A DNA stretch of 34,476 nt. It comes from Chloroflexota bacterium (GTDB taxonomy: Bacteria > Chloroflexota > Anaerolineae > Promineifilales > Promineifilaceae). Location: the NCBI GenBank assembly GCA_013112725.1, contig JABFFZ010000064.1:1-34476 (forward strand), in the 5' to 3' direction. The number at the start of each line of letters is the position of its first letter. The first letter of the stretch is position 1. The position numbers and the translations under genes are program-made. This document shows, one piece after another, positions 21,862 through 29,039 of the stretch. The notes beneath the pieces were generated by a model that was not told the origin of the DNA, ran no database searches, and worked only from the letters and a program-made list of their open reading frames with translations.

Positions 21862-22968
21862 CTAAGGCTTTTTTTTTACGTCGCTCTGCTGCTGTTGCAG
21901 TTCCTGGGGTTTACCGTCCATGTCGCCATCACCCATGTCGCTTTGCACTTCGCTGAGGCGGTCTTCCAGTTCAGAGGCGGACACGGCCGTCTCCTGGAAC
22001 ATACGCCCCTTCACCCGATGCGGCAAGGCCAGTTCGGCCGCCAGGATAATGTCTTCGTCGGTGATGCGGTCACGGCCGTGAAACGCTGCATGAGCCTGCG
22101 CCCCGCGCAAAATCACCAGGTCGGCGCGATGCCCGTCCACATTCAGCGCCGCCGTCAACCCGGCGATGGAAGCTAGGTCACGCCGTGAATAGCGCACTTT
22201 GTTGACCATGCTCTGCGCCCGGCTAATGCGATCCGACAACGCTTTTTCCGATGGCGCCCACTCTTCCTGAAACTCCACCGGGCTGACTTCAAACGCCAGG
22301 CGGCGCTCCATAATTTGTACTCGCTGCGTGGCGTCTTTCAGACCGGTGATGTTGACCGAAAAGGCAAAACGGTCGAGCAACTGCGGCCGTAAATCCCCTT
22401 CCTCCGGGTTCATCGTGCCCACCAATATAAAACGCGCCGGATGGGAAAAGCTGATGCCTTCACGCTCCACAATGTTCACACCCATCGCCGCTGAATCCAG
22501 CAGCAAATCTACTACATGGTCATCCAGCAGGTTCACTTCGTCCACATAGAGCAGGCCGCGATTGGCGGAGGCCAAGACCCCCGGTTCAAAATGCTTTTCA
22601 CCTTTCTGAATGGCCTGCTCAATGTCCAGCGTACCCACCACCCGGTCTTCGGTGGCGCTGACAGGCAGGTCAATAAAGGGGGTGCGGCGGATGGTAACGG
22701 CCAACACACCATCGGCATGGCGCTCCCGGCAGTCATCACACCATTGGTCAGGGCGATTAGGGTCACAACTAAAACGACAGTCGGCCACGATCTCCATATC
22801 GGGCAGTAAGGCAGCCAGGGCGCGAGCAGCCGTAGATTTGGCCGTGCCACGTTCGCCGCGAATGAGGACGCCGCCAATACGCGGGCTGACGGCGTTAAGG
22901 ATCAACGCCCGTTTCATGCGTTCCTGCCCGACGATTGCTGTAAAGGGAAATACTGCTCGTTTTGCCAT
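21862..22968 (-). CDS. ChlI-like AAA+ ATPase half of a Mg/Co chelatase
   Basis: The 368-residue protein has Walker A GERGTAKST (38-46), Walker B LLYVDEVN, an arginine-finger region (PQLLDRFAFSVNI), and the insertion ADCRFSCDPNRPDQWCDDC with four cysteines (64, 68, 77, 80). That insertion is typical of the branch tied to CobN-type chelatases. ChlI/CobS rings drive insertion of Mg or Co into tetrapyrroles with a large subunit (ChlH/CobN) that is not in the window. GGAGACAGGT precedes the ATG and a TATAAT promoter lies upstream. The end (SDVKKKP) is encoded by the slippery A-run. Cobalt chelation would suit corrinoid use by the MttB-type enzyme, which is inference. Confidence 0.93.
   Translation of the reverse strand: MAKRAVFPFTAIVGQERMKRALILNAVSPRIGGVLIRGERGTAKSTAARALAALLPDMEIVADCRFSCDPNRPDQWCDDCRERHADGVLAVTIRRTPFIDLPVSATEDRVVGTLDIEQAIQKGEKHFEPGVLASANRGLLYVDEVNLLDDHVVDLLLDSAAMGVNIVEREGISFSHPARFILVGTMNPEEGDLRPQLLDRFAFSVNITGLKDATQRVQIMERRLAFEVSPVEFQEEWAPSEKALSDRISRAQSMVNKVRYSRRDLASIAGLTAALNVDGHRADLVILRGAQAHAAFHGRDRITDEDIILAAELALPHRVKGRMFQETAVSASELEDRLSEVQSDMGDGDMDGKPQELQQQQSDVKKKP
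21869..21877 (-). other. A9 slippery run: candidate -1 programmed frameshift site
   Basis: On the minus strand nine A's follow GACGT. In the ChlI frame they read GTA AAA AAA AAG CCT TAG, so the heptamer A AAA AAG, as used in E. coli dnaX, sits two codons before the stop. Slipping back one base gives AAA GCC TTA GAT TCT GAA ATG, which enters the VWA frame with no stop. The product without slippage is the 368-residue ATPase; with slippage it is a ChlI-ChlD fusion. Published analysis of chlD genes describes this arrangement. A sequencing or assembly error in the A-run is the alternative. Confidence 0.7.
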
Positions 22969-22999
22969 ACCTGTCTCCGTAGTGTAGTGTCTTGTGGGG

Positions 23000-23027
23000 A
23001 TTATACTGATTGGCGTGCGGTGGGCAA
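23000..23027 (-). promoter_or_regulatory. Predicted promoter of the chelatase gene
   Basis: On the minus strand TTGCCC (23,027-23,022) lies 16 bases before TATAAT (23,005-23,000), which is about 30 bases upstream of the ChlI-like ATG. The -10 box is perfect and the -35 box matches at four of six positions. Confidence 0.55.
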
Positions 23028-23035
23028 ACCGGGAG

Positions 23036-23062
23036 GCGTGATGCGTGATGCGTGATGCGTGA
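23036..23062. repeat. Tandem 7-bp repeat (GTGATGC)
   Basis: The heptamer word GTGATGC is iterated three to four times. It matches the arm of the palindrome at 852-903, but without the mirrored half. It lies just upstream of the chelatase promoter. Confidence 0.75.
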
Positions 23063-23162
23063 ACCGCCAGGCTTCGGATTACGAATTACCGATTTTGAGC
23101 AACAGGGCGCTACTTGGGGAAACGGCCGTAACTTCATACAATTGTGCAAGAGGTAATCGTGA

Positions 23163-23194
23163 GACCCTAAGGGTTTTCGGAAACCCTTAGGGTC
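23163..23194. repeat. Perfect 14-bp-arm hairpin (GACCCTAAGGGTTT family)
   Basis: GACCCTAAGGGTTT (23,163-23,176) and AAACCCTTAGGGTC (23,181-23,194) are exactly complementary around the loop TCGG. Each arm contains the smaller palindrome ACCCTAAGGGT, the same design as the element at 3,997-4,059. It lies about 10 bases before the ribosome site of the phosphodiesterase gene, so it could affect its expression. Confidence 0.9.
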
Positions 23195-23217
23195 TTGCAA
23201 AAACCGGAGGGAATGAT

Positions 23218-24126
23218 ATGTGGCGAAAAGTTGGTATCGTAGTCGGCGTCATCGTCGTTATTGGTCTGGTGGTGTACCTGATTTTGCGGGCGCGGGTGGA
23301 GCCGGTGGCGGCGCATCCTTTTTTTGCCCAATTTGAACCGGGGCAGCAGATCAACATCGCTCATCAAGGCGGCGAACAGTTGTGGCCCAGCAATACTATG
23401 CTGGCCTTTCAAAATGCGGTGGCGATGGAGGTAGATGTGCTGGAAATGGACGCCCACCTGACGGCCGATGGCGTATTTGTCCTGATTCACGATGCCACCG
23501 TTGACCGTACCACCGATGGCAGCGGCGCGGTGAAAGAAATGACGCTGGCGGAGATTCAGGCGTTAGACGCCGGCTACTATTGGACGGAGGACGAGGGGCA
23601 AACCTACCCGTTTCGGGGCCAGGGCATCACCATTGCCACGTTGGAAGAAGTATTCACAGCGTTCCCGAACATGCCCATGAACATTGAGATCAAGCCGGAT
23701 GACACGGCCGTAGCCCAATCCCTCTGCCAGCTTATCCGGCAATATAACATGACCAGCAAGGCGTTGATTGGCTCGTTCCACGACAATGCACTGACGGCTT
23801 TCCGCGCTGCCTGCCCGGATGTGGCTACTTCGATGACAGAATCGGAGATACGGCCGTTCTGGATTCTGAGTACACTTGGCCTGAGCGCGTTATACCAATC
23901 CCCGGCAGAAGCGTTTCAGGTGCCTACCACCGCCAATTTACCGGTTTTGGGTGAAGTGGATGTGCTGACAGAGCGGTTTGTGCGCAATGCCCACGCGCAG
24001 AACATTGCCGTTCATGCCTGGACAATTAACGAGACGGCCGAGATGGAACGATTATTGGAGATGGGGTTGGATGGGATTATCACTGACCGGCCTGATCGGT
24101 TGCAAGAGGTAATCGGTGAACGGTAG
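23218..24126 (+). CDS. Membrane-anchored glycerophosphodiester phosphodiesterase
   Basis: The 302-residue protein has an N-terminal membrane segment (residues 5-23) and a GDPD TIM-barrel. Catalytic-site features are INIAHQGG (His49), LEMDAHLTADG (Glu76, Asp78) and LIHDATVDRT (His91), followed by NIEIKPD and the C-terminal VHAWTINETAEM and GLDGIITDRPD. GDPDs release glycerol 3-phosphate from glycerophosphodiesters such as glycerophosphocholine. The reaction could free choline, which would link it to betaine metabolism, though that is inference. GGAGGGAA precedes the ATG. The last codons, IGER plus stop, lie in a repeat. Confidence 0.94.
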   Translation: MWRKVGIVVGVIVVIGLVVYLILRARVEPVAAHPFFAQFEPGQQINIAHQGGEQLWPSNTMLAFQNAVAMEVDVLEMDAHLTADGVFVLIHDATVDRTTDGSGAVKEMTLAEIQALDAGYYWTEDEGQTYPFRGQGITIATLEEVFTAFPNMPMNIEIKPDDTAVAQSLCQLIRQYNMTSKALIGSFHDNALTAFRAACPDVATSMTESEIRPFWILSTLGLSALYQSPAEAFQVPTTANLPVLGEVDVLTERFVRNAHAQNIAVHAWTINETAEMERLLEMGLDGIITDRPDRLQEVIGER

Positions 24127-24165
24127 TCCAATGTCCGGCCTCGGATTACCGATTACGGTTTACGG
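24109..24165. repeat. Palindromic repeat holding the ends of two convergent genes
   Basis: GTAATCGGTGAACGGTAG on the left is mirrored by CGGATTACCGATTACGG on the right. It contains the stop codon and last residues of the phosphodiesterase (IGER) and of the convergent deoxyribosyltransferase-like gene (IRKP). It may serve as a bidirectional terminator. Confidence 0.7.
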
Positions 24166-24581
24166 ATCGCTTCAATCGCGGCGGTAACGGCCGTGTCAAC
24201 ATCATCATAGACCGTCATTCCTGCTTTTTGGGCGTGGGCGCGCACCAGCGCCCGCGCCCGGTTGGCGGCAGATTTGGGCCCGTCGGGGTAATCTTCAATG
24301 ACCAGCAGAAACGCCTGCCCATTTTGGGCAGCGGATAAAGCGGCCCACCCCGTCTCTGCCAGACTACCGTAGCCCTCTGTCTCGGCCGTGATGACCAATA
24401 AGATAACCCGGTCTGATGCCAAATGTTGGGATTCCAGTTCAGCATGGGCGGGCGTCCAGTCCGGCACAACCGGATTAAAATAAGCAATACCGGCAGCGTC
24501 CAGCCGGGCCATTACCGCATTACGCCAGGTAGAGTTACCGGCTGTACCAAATAATCCCACGGTGTTTTGAAGAGGGGCCAT
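24153..24581 (-). CDS. Nucleoside 2-deoxyribosyltransferase-like protein
   Basis: The 142-residue protein has VGLFGTAGNSTWRNAVMARL, then YFNPVVPDWTPAHAELESQH, VILLVITAETEGYGSLAETG and FLLVIEDYPDGPKSAANR. This is the pattern of the nucleoside 2-deoxyribosyltransferase-like family, with the Glu of the SLAETG segment as the likely nucleophile. These proteins cleave or exchange the base of nucleotides, and relatives also occur in NAD- or nucleotide-degrading defence systems. Its actual substrate is unknown. It lies downstream of dnaN on the same strand, separated by a palindrome. Confidence 0.8.
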   Translation of the reverse strand: MAPLQNTVGLFGTAGNSTWRNAVMARLDAAGIAYFNPVVPDWTPAHAELESQHLASDRVILLVITAETEGYGSLAETGWAALSAAQNGQAFLLVIEDYPDGPKSAANRARALVRAHAQKAGMTVYDDVDTAVTAAIEAIRKP

Positions 24582-24600
24582 GATGAGGAATCGAGAGATT

Positions 24601-24652
24601 GGGTAATTGAGTAACTGGGTAATTACTCAATTACCCAATTACTTAATTACCA
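24601..24652. repeat. Palindrome of GGGTAATTGAGTAA words
   Basis: GGGTAATTGAGTAA (24,601-24,614) is exactly complementary to TTACTCAATTACCC (24,623-24,636), and the word is partly repeated again to 24,652. It sits in the gap between dnaN and the deoxyribosyltransferase-like gene, immediately after the dnaN stop. Confidence 0.88.
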
Positions 24653-24654
24653 CC

Positions 24655-25788
24655 CTACCGCCCGAAGTGCATGGGCATGATGATGTGCATAAAGTCCGTG
24701 TCGCCCACCGGTTTGATGACGCCGGGGTCCATGGGGCCGGTCGTTTCCAGCGCCACTTGCGGTGTATCAATGACGTTGAGGACGTCAGACATATATTTGA
24801 CGTTGAAAGCGATCTCCACAGGGTCGCCATTGACCATAGCGTCAATTTGGGTGACGTTATCGCCGGTTTCGGCGCTGGTGGCGGCCACAATGGCCGAGCC
24901 GGGCGTTATCTCGTCGCCGGGATCAATTTTAACGCGGGCAGTATGGCTGGATTCGCGGGCAAAAATTTCCGACGCTTTACACGCCTTGCGGAAATCGGCC
25001 GTGCCCATGACGGTGCGGGTATTGTGACGTTTGGGCACAATCGGCGAGTAATCGGGGAAACTGCCATCAATCAATTGGGAAACCAGGACGATATTTTCCA
25101 TATCGAAGATGATCTGATTCCTTCCTTCCGGCAGAGAGATGTAGATAGCGTCGCTATCATCGCTGGCGATGCGATACAGTTCGCTGAGGGCGCGGGCGGG
25201 AATGAGTACGGCCGTGGGTTTATCCACCGAGCCGGGTATATGCGCTGACTTCATGGAGAGGCGGAAACCATCGGTGGCCACCATGAGTACCTGGCTGTCG
25301 TCAAAGGTGGTAGAGACGCCGGTCAACGTGGGCCGGGTATCGTCCGTAGCCGCCGCAATGGCTACCTGGTTGATCATTTGTTTGAAGACGGCCGTTTCCA
25401 CCCGGATGCGATTGTTCTGGTCTGGTTTGGGCACCAGCGGGAACTCCTGGGCGTCAATCCCTTTGATATTGGCCTCGTTTCGGGCACAGGTGAGGTGCAG
25501 CGTTTGGGTGCGGTCGTTCAAGACCAACTCCACACGCTCCTGCGGTAGTTGGCTGACAAAATCATTGAGCAGCCGCGCCGGCACGGTAATGGCCCCATCC
25601 TCCTCCACTTTGGCCCCAATCCAACAGGTAACGACAATTTCCAGATTGGTGGCGGCAAGTTTGAGACGGCCGTTGTCCGTCTCCAACAGCACATTCGCCA
25701 ACACCGGCAGCGTAGACCGTGTGCTGACGGCGCGCCCCACAATACTTAACCCTTTTGCCAGATTCTCTTGTAAACAGGAGACTTTCAT
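24655..25788 (-). CDS. dnaN: DNA polymerase III beta subunit (sliding clamp)
   Basis: The 377-residue protein starts MKVSCLQENLAKGLSIVGRA and shows the three-domain clamp pattern: STRSTLPVLANVLLET, VPARLLNDFVSQLPQERVEL, RPTLTGVSTTFDDSQVLMVA then TDGFRLSM, IPARALSELYRIA and the end MHIIMPMHFGR (family usual M-P-hydrophobic-R). It encircles DNA and tethers polymerase. ATG at 25,788 is chosen for its GGGAGAGGG ribosome site; a longer in-frame start has no homology. A promoter lies at 25,844-25,872. No dnaA, recF or gyrB is nearby, so it is not in the usual origin cluster. Confidence 0.96.
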   Translation of the reverse strand: MKVSCLQENLAKGLSIVGRAVSTRSTLPVLANVLLETDNGRLKLAATNLEIVVTCWIGAKVEEDGAITVPARLLNDFVSQLPQERVELVLNDRTQTLHLTCARNEANIKGIDAQEFPLVPKPDQNNRIRVETAVFKQMINQVAIAAATDDTRPTLTGVSTTFDDSQVLMVATDGFRLSMKSAHIPGSVDKPTAVLIPARALSELYRIASDDSDAIYISLPEGRNQIIFDMENIVLVSQLIDGSFPDYSPIVPKRHNTRTVMGTADFRKACKASEIFARESSHTARVKIDPGDEITPGSAIVAATSAETGDNVTQIDAMVNGDPVEIAFNVKYMSDVLNVIDTPQVALETTGPMDPGVIKPVGDTDFMHIIMPMHFGR

Positions 25789-25843
25789 GCCCTCTCTCCC
25801 TATAAAAGTTTTGTTGTAATATCCCGCACGGTTGCTGTTTGGT

Positions 25844-25872
25844 AGTATAACGGAGGAAAGGTGAAGATGCAA
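25844..25872 (-). promoter_or_regulatory. Predicted dnaN promoter
   Basis: On the minus strand TTGCAT (25,872-25,867) and TATACT (25,849-25,844) are separated by 17 bases. The pair lies 56 bases upstream of the dnaN start. Confidence 0.68.
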
Positions 25873-25892
25873 TATGTGAATGGGGGCTGGCG

Positions 25893-25925
25893 GCTGGTGG
25901 CTAATCCCCATTAACAGCCACCAGC
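25893..25925. repeat. Short inverted repeat between dnaN and a divergent gene
   Basis: GCTGGTGGCT (25,893-25,902) and AGCCACCAGC (25,916-25,925) are exactly complementary around a 13-base loop. It is in the divergent intergenic region and may be a regulatory or REP-like hairpin. Confidence 0.7.
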
Positions 25926-25967
25926 AGATTGTTGCCAGAATTGGCAGAGCGGTTTACAAATAGGGGC

Positions 25968-26708
25968 ATGAGCGCAACCATGCCCCCCTCTTCGCCCATT
26001 GTGCTGCACGCCGATCAAGAGCACGGCGGGCTGCGCCTGACCGTCATCGTCCTGGTATTTGTCTTTACCATCCTCTTTTTCACCCTGCTCAACACCCTGT
26101 GGCCGCAAATCGCTCCACCACGCCTGGTAGATTTTGCGTTTATTATTGCCTGCTCCAGTTCATTGGGGCTGGCGCTGGTGGCTGTATGGGGGATTGAACA
26201 AGGCTTGAAGCGCGTCTGGCATAGTGGCCGGGTGGTGACATTAAATGAGGATGGCATCGTGGTACAAGACGTGGACGCGCCGCCTTTTGCTCTCAACTGG
26301 CAGGGCAACATGAACCAACTGTATTGGCGGTTTACGTTGAAGGGATACAAACGTGGCGGGCGCGAGCGGCGTGTCCCGGAAAAATGGATTTGCCTGGCAG
26401 TGCAGGTGCGAGAAGGGGAAAACCAGGTGATTACCTATACCTATGCTGCCCCCCAAAAAGCAGAAGAGTTGATGACTCGTCACGGCCGTGCCCACTTCAA
26501 CGAAATTTATCCGGCCAATGTTTATGCCGGCGACGGCCGTAACCGTTACCTTTCCCTACCCAGCCGCCCCGCCAAAATCCCCGCCGACATCTTGGCCGGG
26601 AAAGACGGCAAACAATGGTTGGCCGAGCAGCGCCGTTGGGTAGAGGGTTTTGAGTTAACAAACCAGGATTTTGAGGAGTTTATTTCTGCGGTTATCGGTC
26701 ATCAATAA
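25968..26708 (+). CDS. Hypothetical two-TM membrane protein
   Basis: The 246-residue protein starts MSATMPPSSPIVLHADQEHG after ATAGGGGC. It has two hydrophobic helices near the N-terminus (LTVIVLVFVFTILFFTLL and FAFIIACSSSLGLALVAVWG), then a soluble domain of about 150 residues with DGIVVQDVDAPPFALNWQGN and VPEKWICLAVQV, which resembles a pleckstrin-like/bPH-type beta fold. I do not recognise the family. A TTG start 39 bases upstream is possible but has no ribosome site. The last codons (VIGHQ and stop) lie in the palindrome at 26,690-26,759. Confidence 0.75.
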   Translation: MSATMPPSSPIVLHADQEHGGLRLTVIVLVFVFTILFFTLLNTLWPQIAPPRLVDFAFIIACSSSLGLALVAVWGIEQGLKRVWHSGRVVTLNEDGIVVQDVDAPPFALNWQGNMNQLYWRFTLKGYKRGGRERRVPEKWICLAVQVREGENQVITYTYAAPQKAEELMTRHGRAHFNEIYPANVYAGDGRNRYLSLPSRPAKIPADILAGKDGKQWLAEQRRWVEGFELTNQDFEEFISAVIGHQ

Positions 26709-26759
26709 TTGGTTATCGGCAAGTGAACCGATTACCGGCCACCGACAACCGATTACCGC
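26690..26759. repeat. Palindrome of GGTTATCGG / CCGATTACC words
   Basis: Iterated GGTTATCGG words (26,690-26,719) are followed by mirrored CCGATTACCGG and CCGATTACCGC words. It spans the end of the two-TM gene and the gap before the acyl-CoA dehydrogenase, whose ribosome site ACGGAG follows at once. Confidence 0.8.
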
Positions 26760-26775
26760 AACGGAGTTTCCCACC

Positions 26776-27939
26776 ATGTTTGACTTTATTACCGAAGAAC
26801 ATCGCATGATTCAGCAAGAAGCGCGCCGCTTCGCCCAACAAGAAATCGCCCCCATCGCCGCCCATCACGACGAAACGGGCGAATTTCCCATTGAGACGGT
26901 GCGCAAAATGGGGCAGCTAGGCTTCATGGGCATCGAAGTGCCCGAAGAGTACGGCGGCATTGGCATGGACACATTAGCCTATGCCCTGGCCCTCATCGAA
27001 ATCTGTAAAGCAGACGCCAGCCATGGCACCATCATGTCCGTCAATAATTCCCTCTACTGCCATGGGCTTATGAAGTATGGCACAGAGGCGCAGCGGCAAA
27101 AATATCTGGTGCCTGTGGCCAGCGGCGAGAAGATCGGCGCATACAGCCTGACGGAGCCAATGAGCGGCAGCGACGCGGGCAACATGAAAAGCCGGGCCGT
27201 TTTGAATGAAGCCGGGACGCATTATGTGATCAACGGCCGTAAATCCTGGGTGACATCTGCCCCCTACGCCGACATCATCGTCCTCTTCGCCCCCACCCAC
27301 CCTGAAAAAGGGGCCAGCGGCGTCACCGCCTTCCTCATTGAAACCGATCAGCCCGGTTTTGAACGCGGCAAAACAGAACCAAAAATGGGCATCCGCGCCA
27401 GCGCCACCAGCGAAATCATCTTCGATAACTACCAATGCCCGGTGGAAAACCGGCTGGGGCAGGAAGGCGAAGGCTTCAAAATTGCCATGACGGTGCTTGA
27501 CGCCGGACGCATCGGCATCGCTTCCCAGGCGCAGGGCATTGCCGAAGCTGCGCTGGAAGCCTCTATTGCCTATGCGCAGGAACGCGAGGCATTTGGGCAA
27601 AAAATCGGCCAGTTTCAGATGATCCAGCAAAAGTTAGCCGACATGAAAACGCGCGTGGAGGCCAGCCGTTTGCTCATCTATCAGGCGTGTCTGGCCAAAA
27701 AGGAAGCGGCATCCACCGGCAAACGGTACTCACTGGAAAGCAGCATGGCTAAACTGTTTGCCAGCGAGACGGCCAACTTCTGCGCCAAAGAAGCGATCCA
27801 GATTCACGGTGGCATGGGTTACAGCAAAGAAATGCCCCTGGAACGGTACTACCGCGACGCCAAAATCACCGAAATCTACGAGGGTACCAGCGAAATCCAG
27901 CGTATGGTCATCGCCCGCAGCCTGACGGGGCTGCGGTAA
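26776..27939 (+). CDS. Acyl-CoA dehydrogenase
   Basis: The 387-residue protein has the full acyl-CoA dehydrogenase fold: IGAYSLTEPMSGSDAGNMKS (FAD-binding), INGRKSWVTSA, QFQMIQQKLADM, QIHGGMGYSKEMPLERYYRD and EIYEGTSEIQRMVIARS, where the Glu of YEGT is the catalytic base of short/medium-chain members. It oxidises acyl-CoA esters and passes electrons to ETF, so the EtfAB pair in region 1 may serve it too. The likely substrate is short-chain, butyryl-CoA class, and not proved. ATG at 26,776 follows a GGAG; the frame upstream is repeat. Confidence 0.95.
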   Translation: MFDFITEEHRMIQQEARRFAQQEIAPIAAHHDETGEFPIETVRKMGQLGFMGIEVPEEYGGIGMDTLAYALALIEICKADASHGTIMSVNNSLYCHGLMKYGTEAQRQKYLVPVASGEKIGAYSLTEPMSGSDAGNMKSRAVLNEAGTHYVINGRKSWVTSAPYADIIVLFAPTHPEKGASGVTAFLIETDQPGFERGKTEPKMGIRASATSEIIFDNYQCPVENRLGQEGEGFKIAMTVLDAGRIGIASQAQGIAEAALEASIAYAQEREAFGQKIGQFQMIQQKLADMKTRVEASRLLIYQACLAKKEAASTGKRYSLESSMAKLFASETANFCAKEAIQIHGGMGYSKEMPLERYYRDAKITEIYEGTSEIQRMVIARSLTGLR

Positions 27940-28346
27940 ATCAAAAATGAGTACGGCCGTACCCCTTCCATGAGTGGGTGAGCAGGTGAGAGAGTGAAGG
28001 GGTTTCCCCATCCGTTTATCCGCTTCCCCCATCCGCTGCCGTGCCTGGACTGGTATGCCAGGAAATGATGCCGAATGAAACGCATGGCAACGGCCGTTGG
28101 CAAACAGACTGGTGATTGGCAAACACATGTGGCGCGGTGTGGAACACCGGCCACAGCAAAGTATATGTCGCCATTATACGGCCGTGACATCCCACCCGCC
28201 CATCTGCTTATTCCGCCGCCATCGCGTATAATTCCCGCCCATGTCTGTAACCGGAGAAGAAAAAGTGACTAACGGCCGTGTCGCCCTATGCGCTCCTGCC
28301 CCCCATCTGCTGTTATAATCTGTTTGTCTGTATAGCGAGGTGAAAC
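27940..28346. other. Intergenic region with octamers and a degenerate repeat
   Basis: No convincing gene is seen here. It contains four ACGGCCGT copies. A degenerate 59-base segment at 28,099-28,157 (GGCAAACAGACTGGTGATTG, then GGCAAACACATG and GTGGAACACCGGCC) resembles 33,930-33,988 and partly 31,764-31,791. A 25-codon frame at 28,241-28,318 follows a TATAAT (28,227-28,232) but has no support as a gene. Confidence 0.6.
28311..28319 (+). promoter_or_regulatory. Extended -10 promoter candidate for hicBA
   Basis: TGTTATAAT is a perfect -10 box with the TGn extension. It lies 27 bases before the hicB ATG. No -35 box is apparent, which is tolerated by extended -10 promoters. Confidence 0.5.
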
Positions 28347-28553
28347 ATGAATCAACAAGAGTTCTATGTCATTATTGAACAGGACGAAGATGGGTTATAC
28401 ATTGGCGAAGTACCGCAGTTGCGCGCCTGTTACAGCCAGGGGCGCACCATTGATGAGTTAATGAGCAATATGCGCGAAGTGATTGCCCTTTGCCTGGAAG
28501 AAGAAACTGAATTCCCCTCGCAATTTATTGGCGTGCAGCGGGTTTTTGTCTGA
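28347..28553 (+). CDS. hicB: HicB-family antitoxin
   Basis: The 68-residue protein has YVIIEQDEDGLYIGEVPQLR, then ACYSQGRTIDELMSNMREVI, the partial RNase H fold of HicB antitoxins. It is the short form without a C-terminal DNA-binding domain. GAGGTG precedes the ATG. Its stop overlaps the start of hicA by one base (TGATG), so the two are translationally coupled, with the antitoxin first. Confidence 0.93.
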   Translation: MNQQEFYVIIEQDEDGLYIGEVPQLRACYSQGRTIDELMSNMREVIALCLEEETEFPSQFIGVQRVFV

Positions 28554-28783
28554 TGCCTGAACTGCCTGTTCTCAACGCTCGCCAGGTGATTGCTGCCTTA
28601 AAAACAGCGGGGTTTGAGGTGGTGCGGCAAAGGGGTAGCCACGTACGTCTGCAACATCCAGACGGCCGTGTGGTTACAGTGCCTGATCATCGCGGGCAGG
28701 ATATTGGCCGGGGGTTGCTGCGCAAAATCCTACGTGACGCCGACCTGACCCGTGATGAGTTTGTGGCATTGCTCAAACAGTGA
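28553..28783 (+). CDS. hicA: HicA-family mRNA interferase toxin
   Basis: The 76-residue protein has the double-stranded RNA-binding-like HicA fold: ARQVIAALKTAGFEVVRQRG, then SHVRLQHPDG with the catalytic His in RGSH, and VPDHRGQDIGRGLLRKILRD. HicA cleaves mRNA and is inhibited by HicB encoded directly upstream. One ACGGCCGT (read as Asp-Gly-Arg) is in the gene. Confidence 0.93.
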   Translation: MPELPVLNARQVIAALKTAGFEVVRQRGSHVRLQHPDGRVVTVPDHRGQDIGRGLLRKILRDADLTRDEFVALLKQ

Positions 28784-28789
28784 GGTGGC

Positions 28790-29039
28790 ACGGCCGTATT
28801 GCCGGTGATGGGGTGAGCGGGTGAGAGGATGAACGGCCGTACCTCTCACTCCACATCCACATAAAAAACACGGCCGTACCTCCCATTTCCTGACATCCCT
28901 TCACGGCCGTGCCCCTCTCGTCATGGGGTGCGCAGGGGACAAGGTGGAGAGGACGGCCGTTTCTCATCCGCTTATTCGCTCACATCCATCCGCTGCCCCA
29001 TCACACAAAAAAACGGCCGTATGAGGTGGGTACGGCCGT
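28790..29039. repeat. Cluster of seven ACGGCCGT octamers
   Basis: Copies start at 28,790, 28,833, 28,870, 28,903, 28,953, 29,013 and 29,032, all in a 294-bp gap with no gene between hicA and the convergent lipoprotein gene. Words GTGAGAGG, CCTCTCAC and CATCCGCT also recur. It is the densest octamer cluster in the window. Confidence 0.92.

Noticed and set aside
28241..28318. 25-codon frame after a TATAAT box upstream of hicB
   Set aside because: No ribosome site, no recognisable sequence, and it overlaps the hicBA -10 box. It is probably chance.
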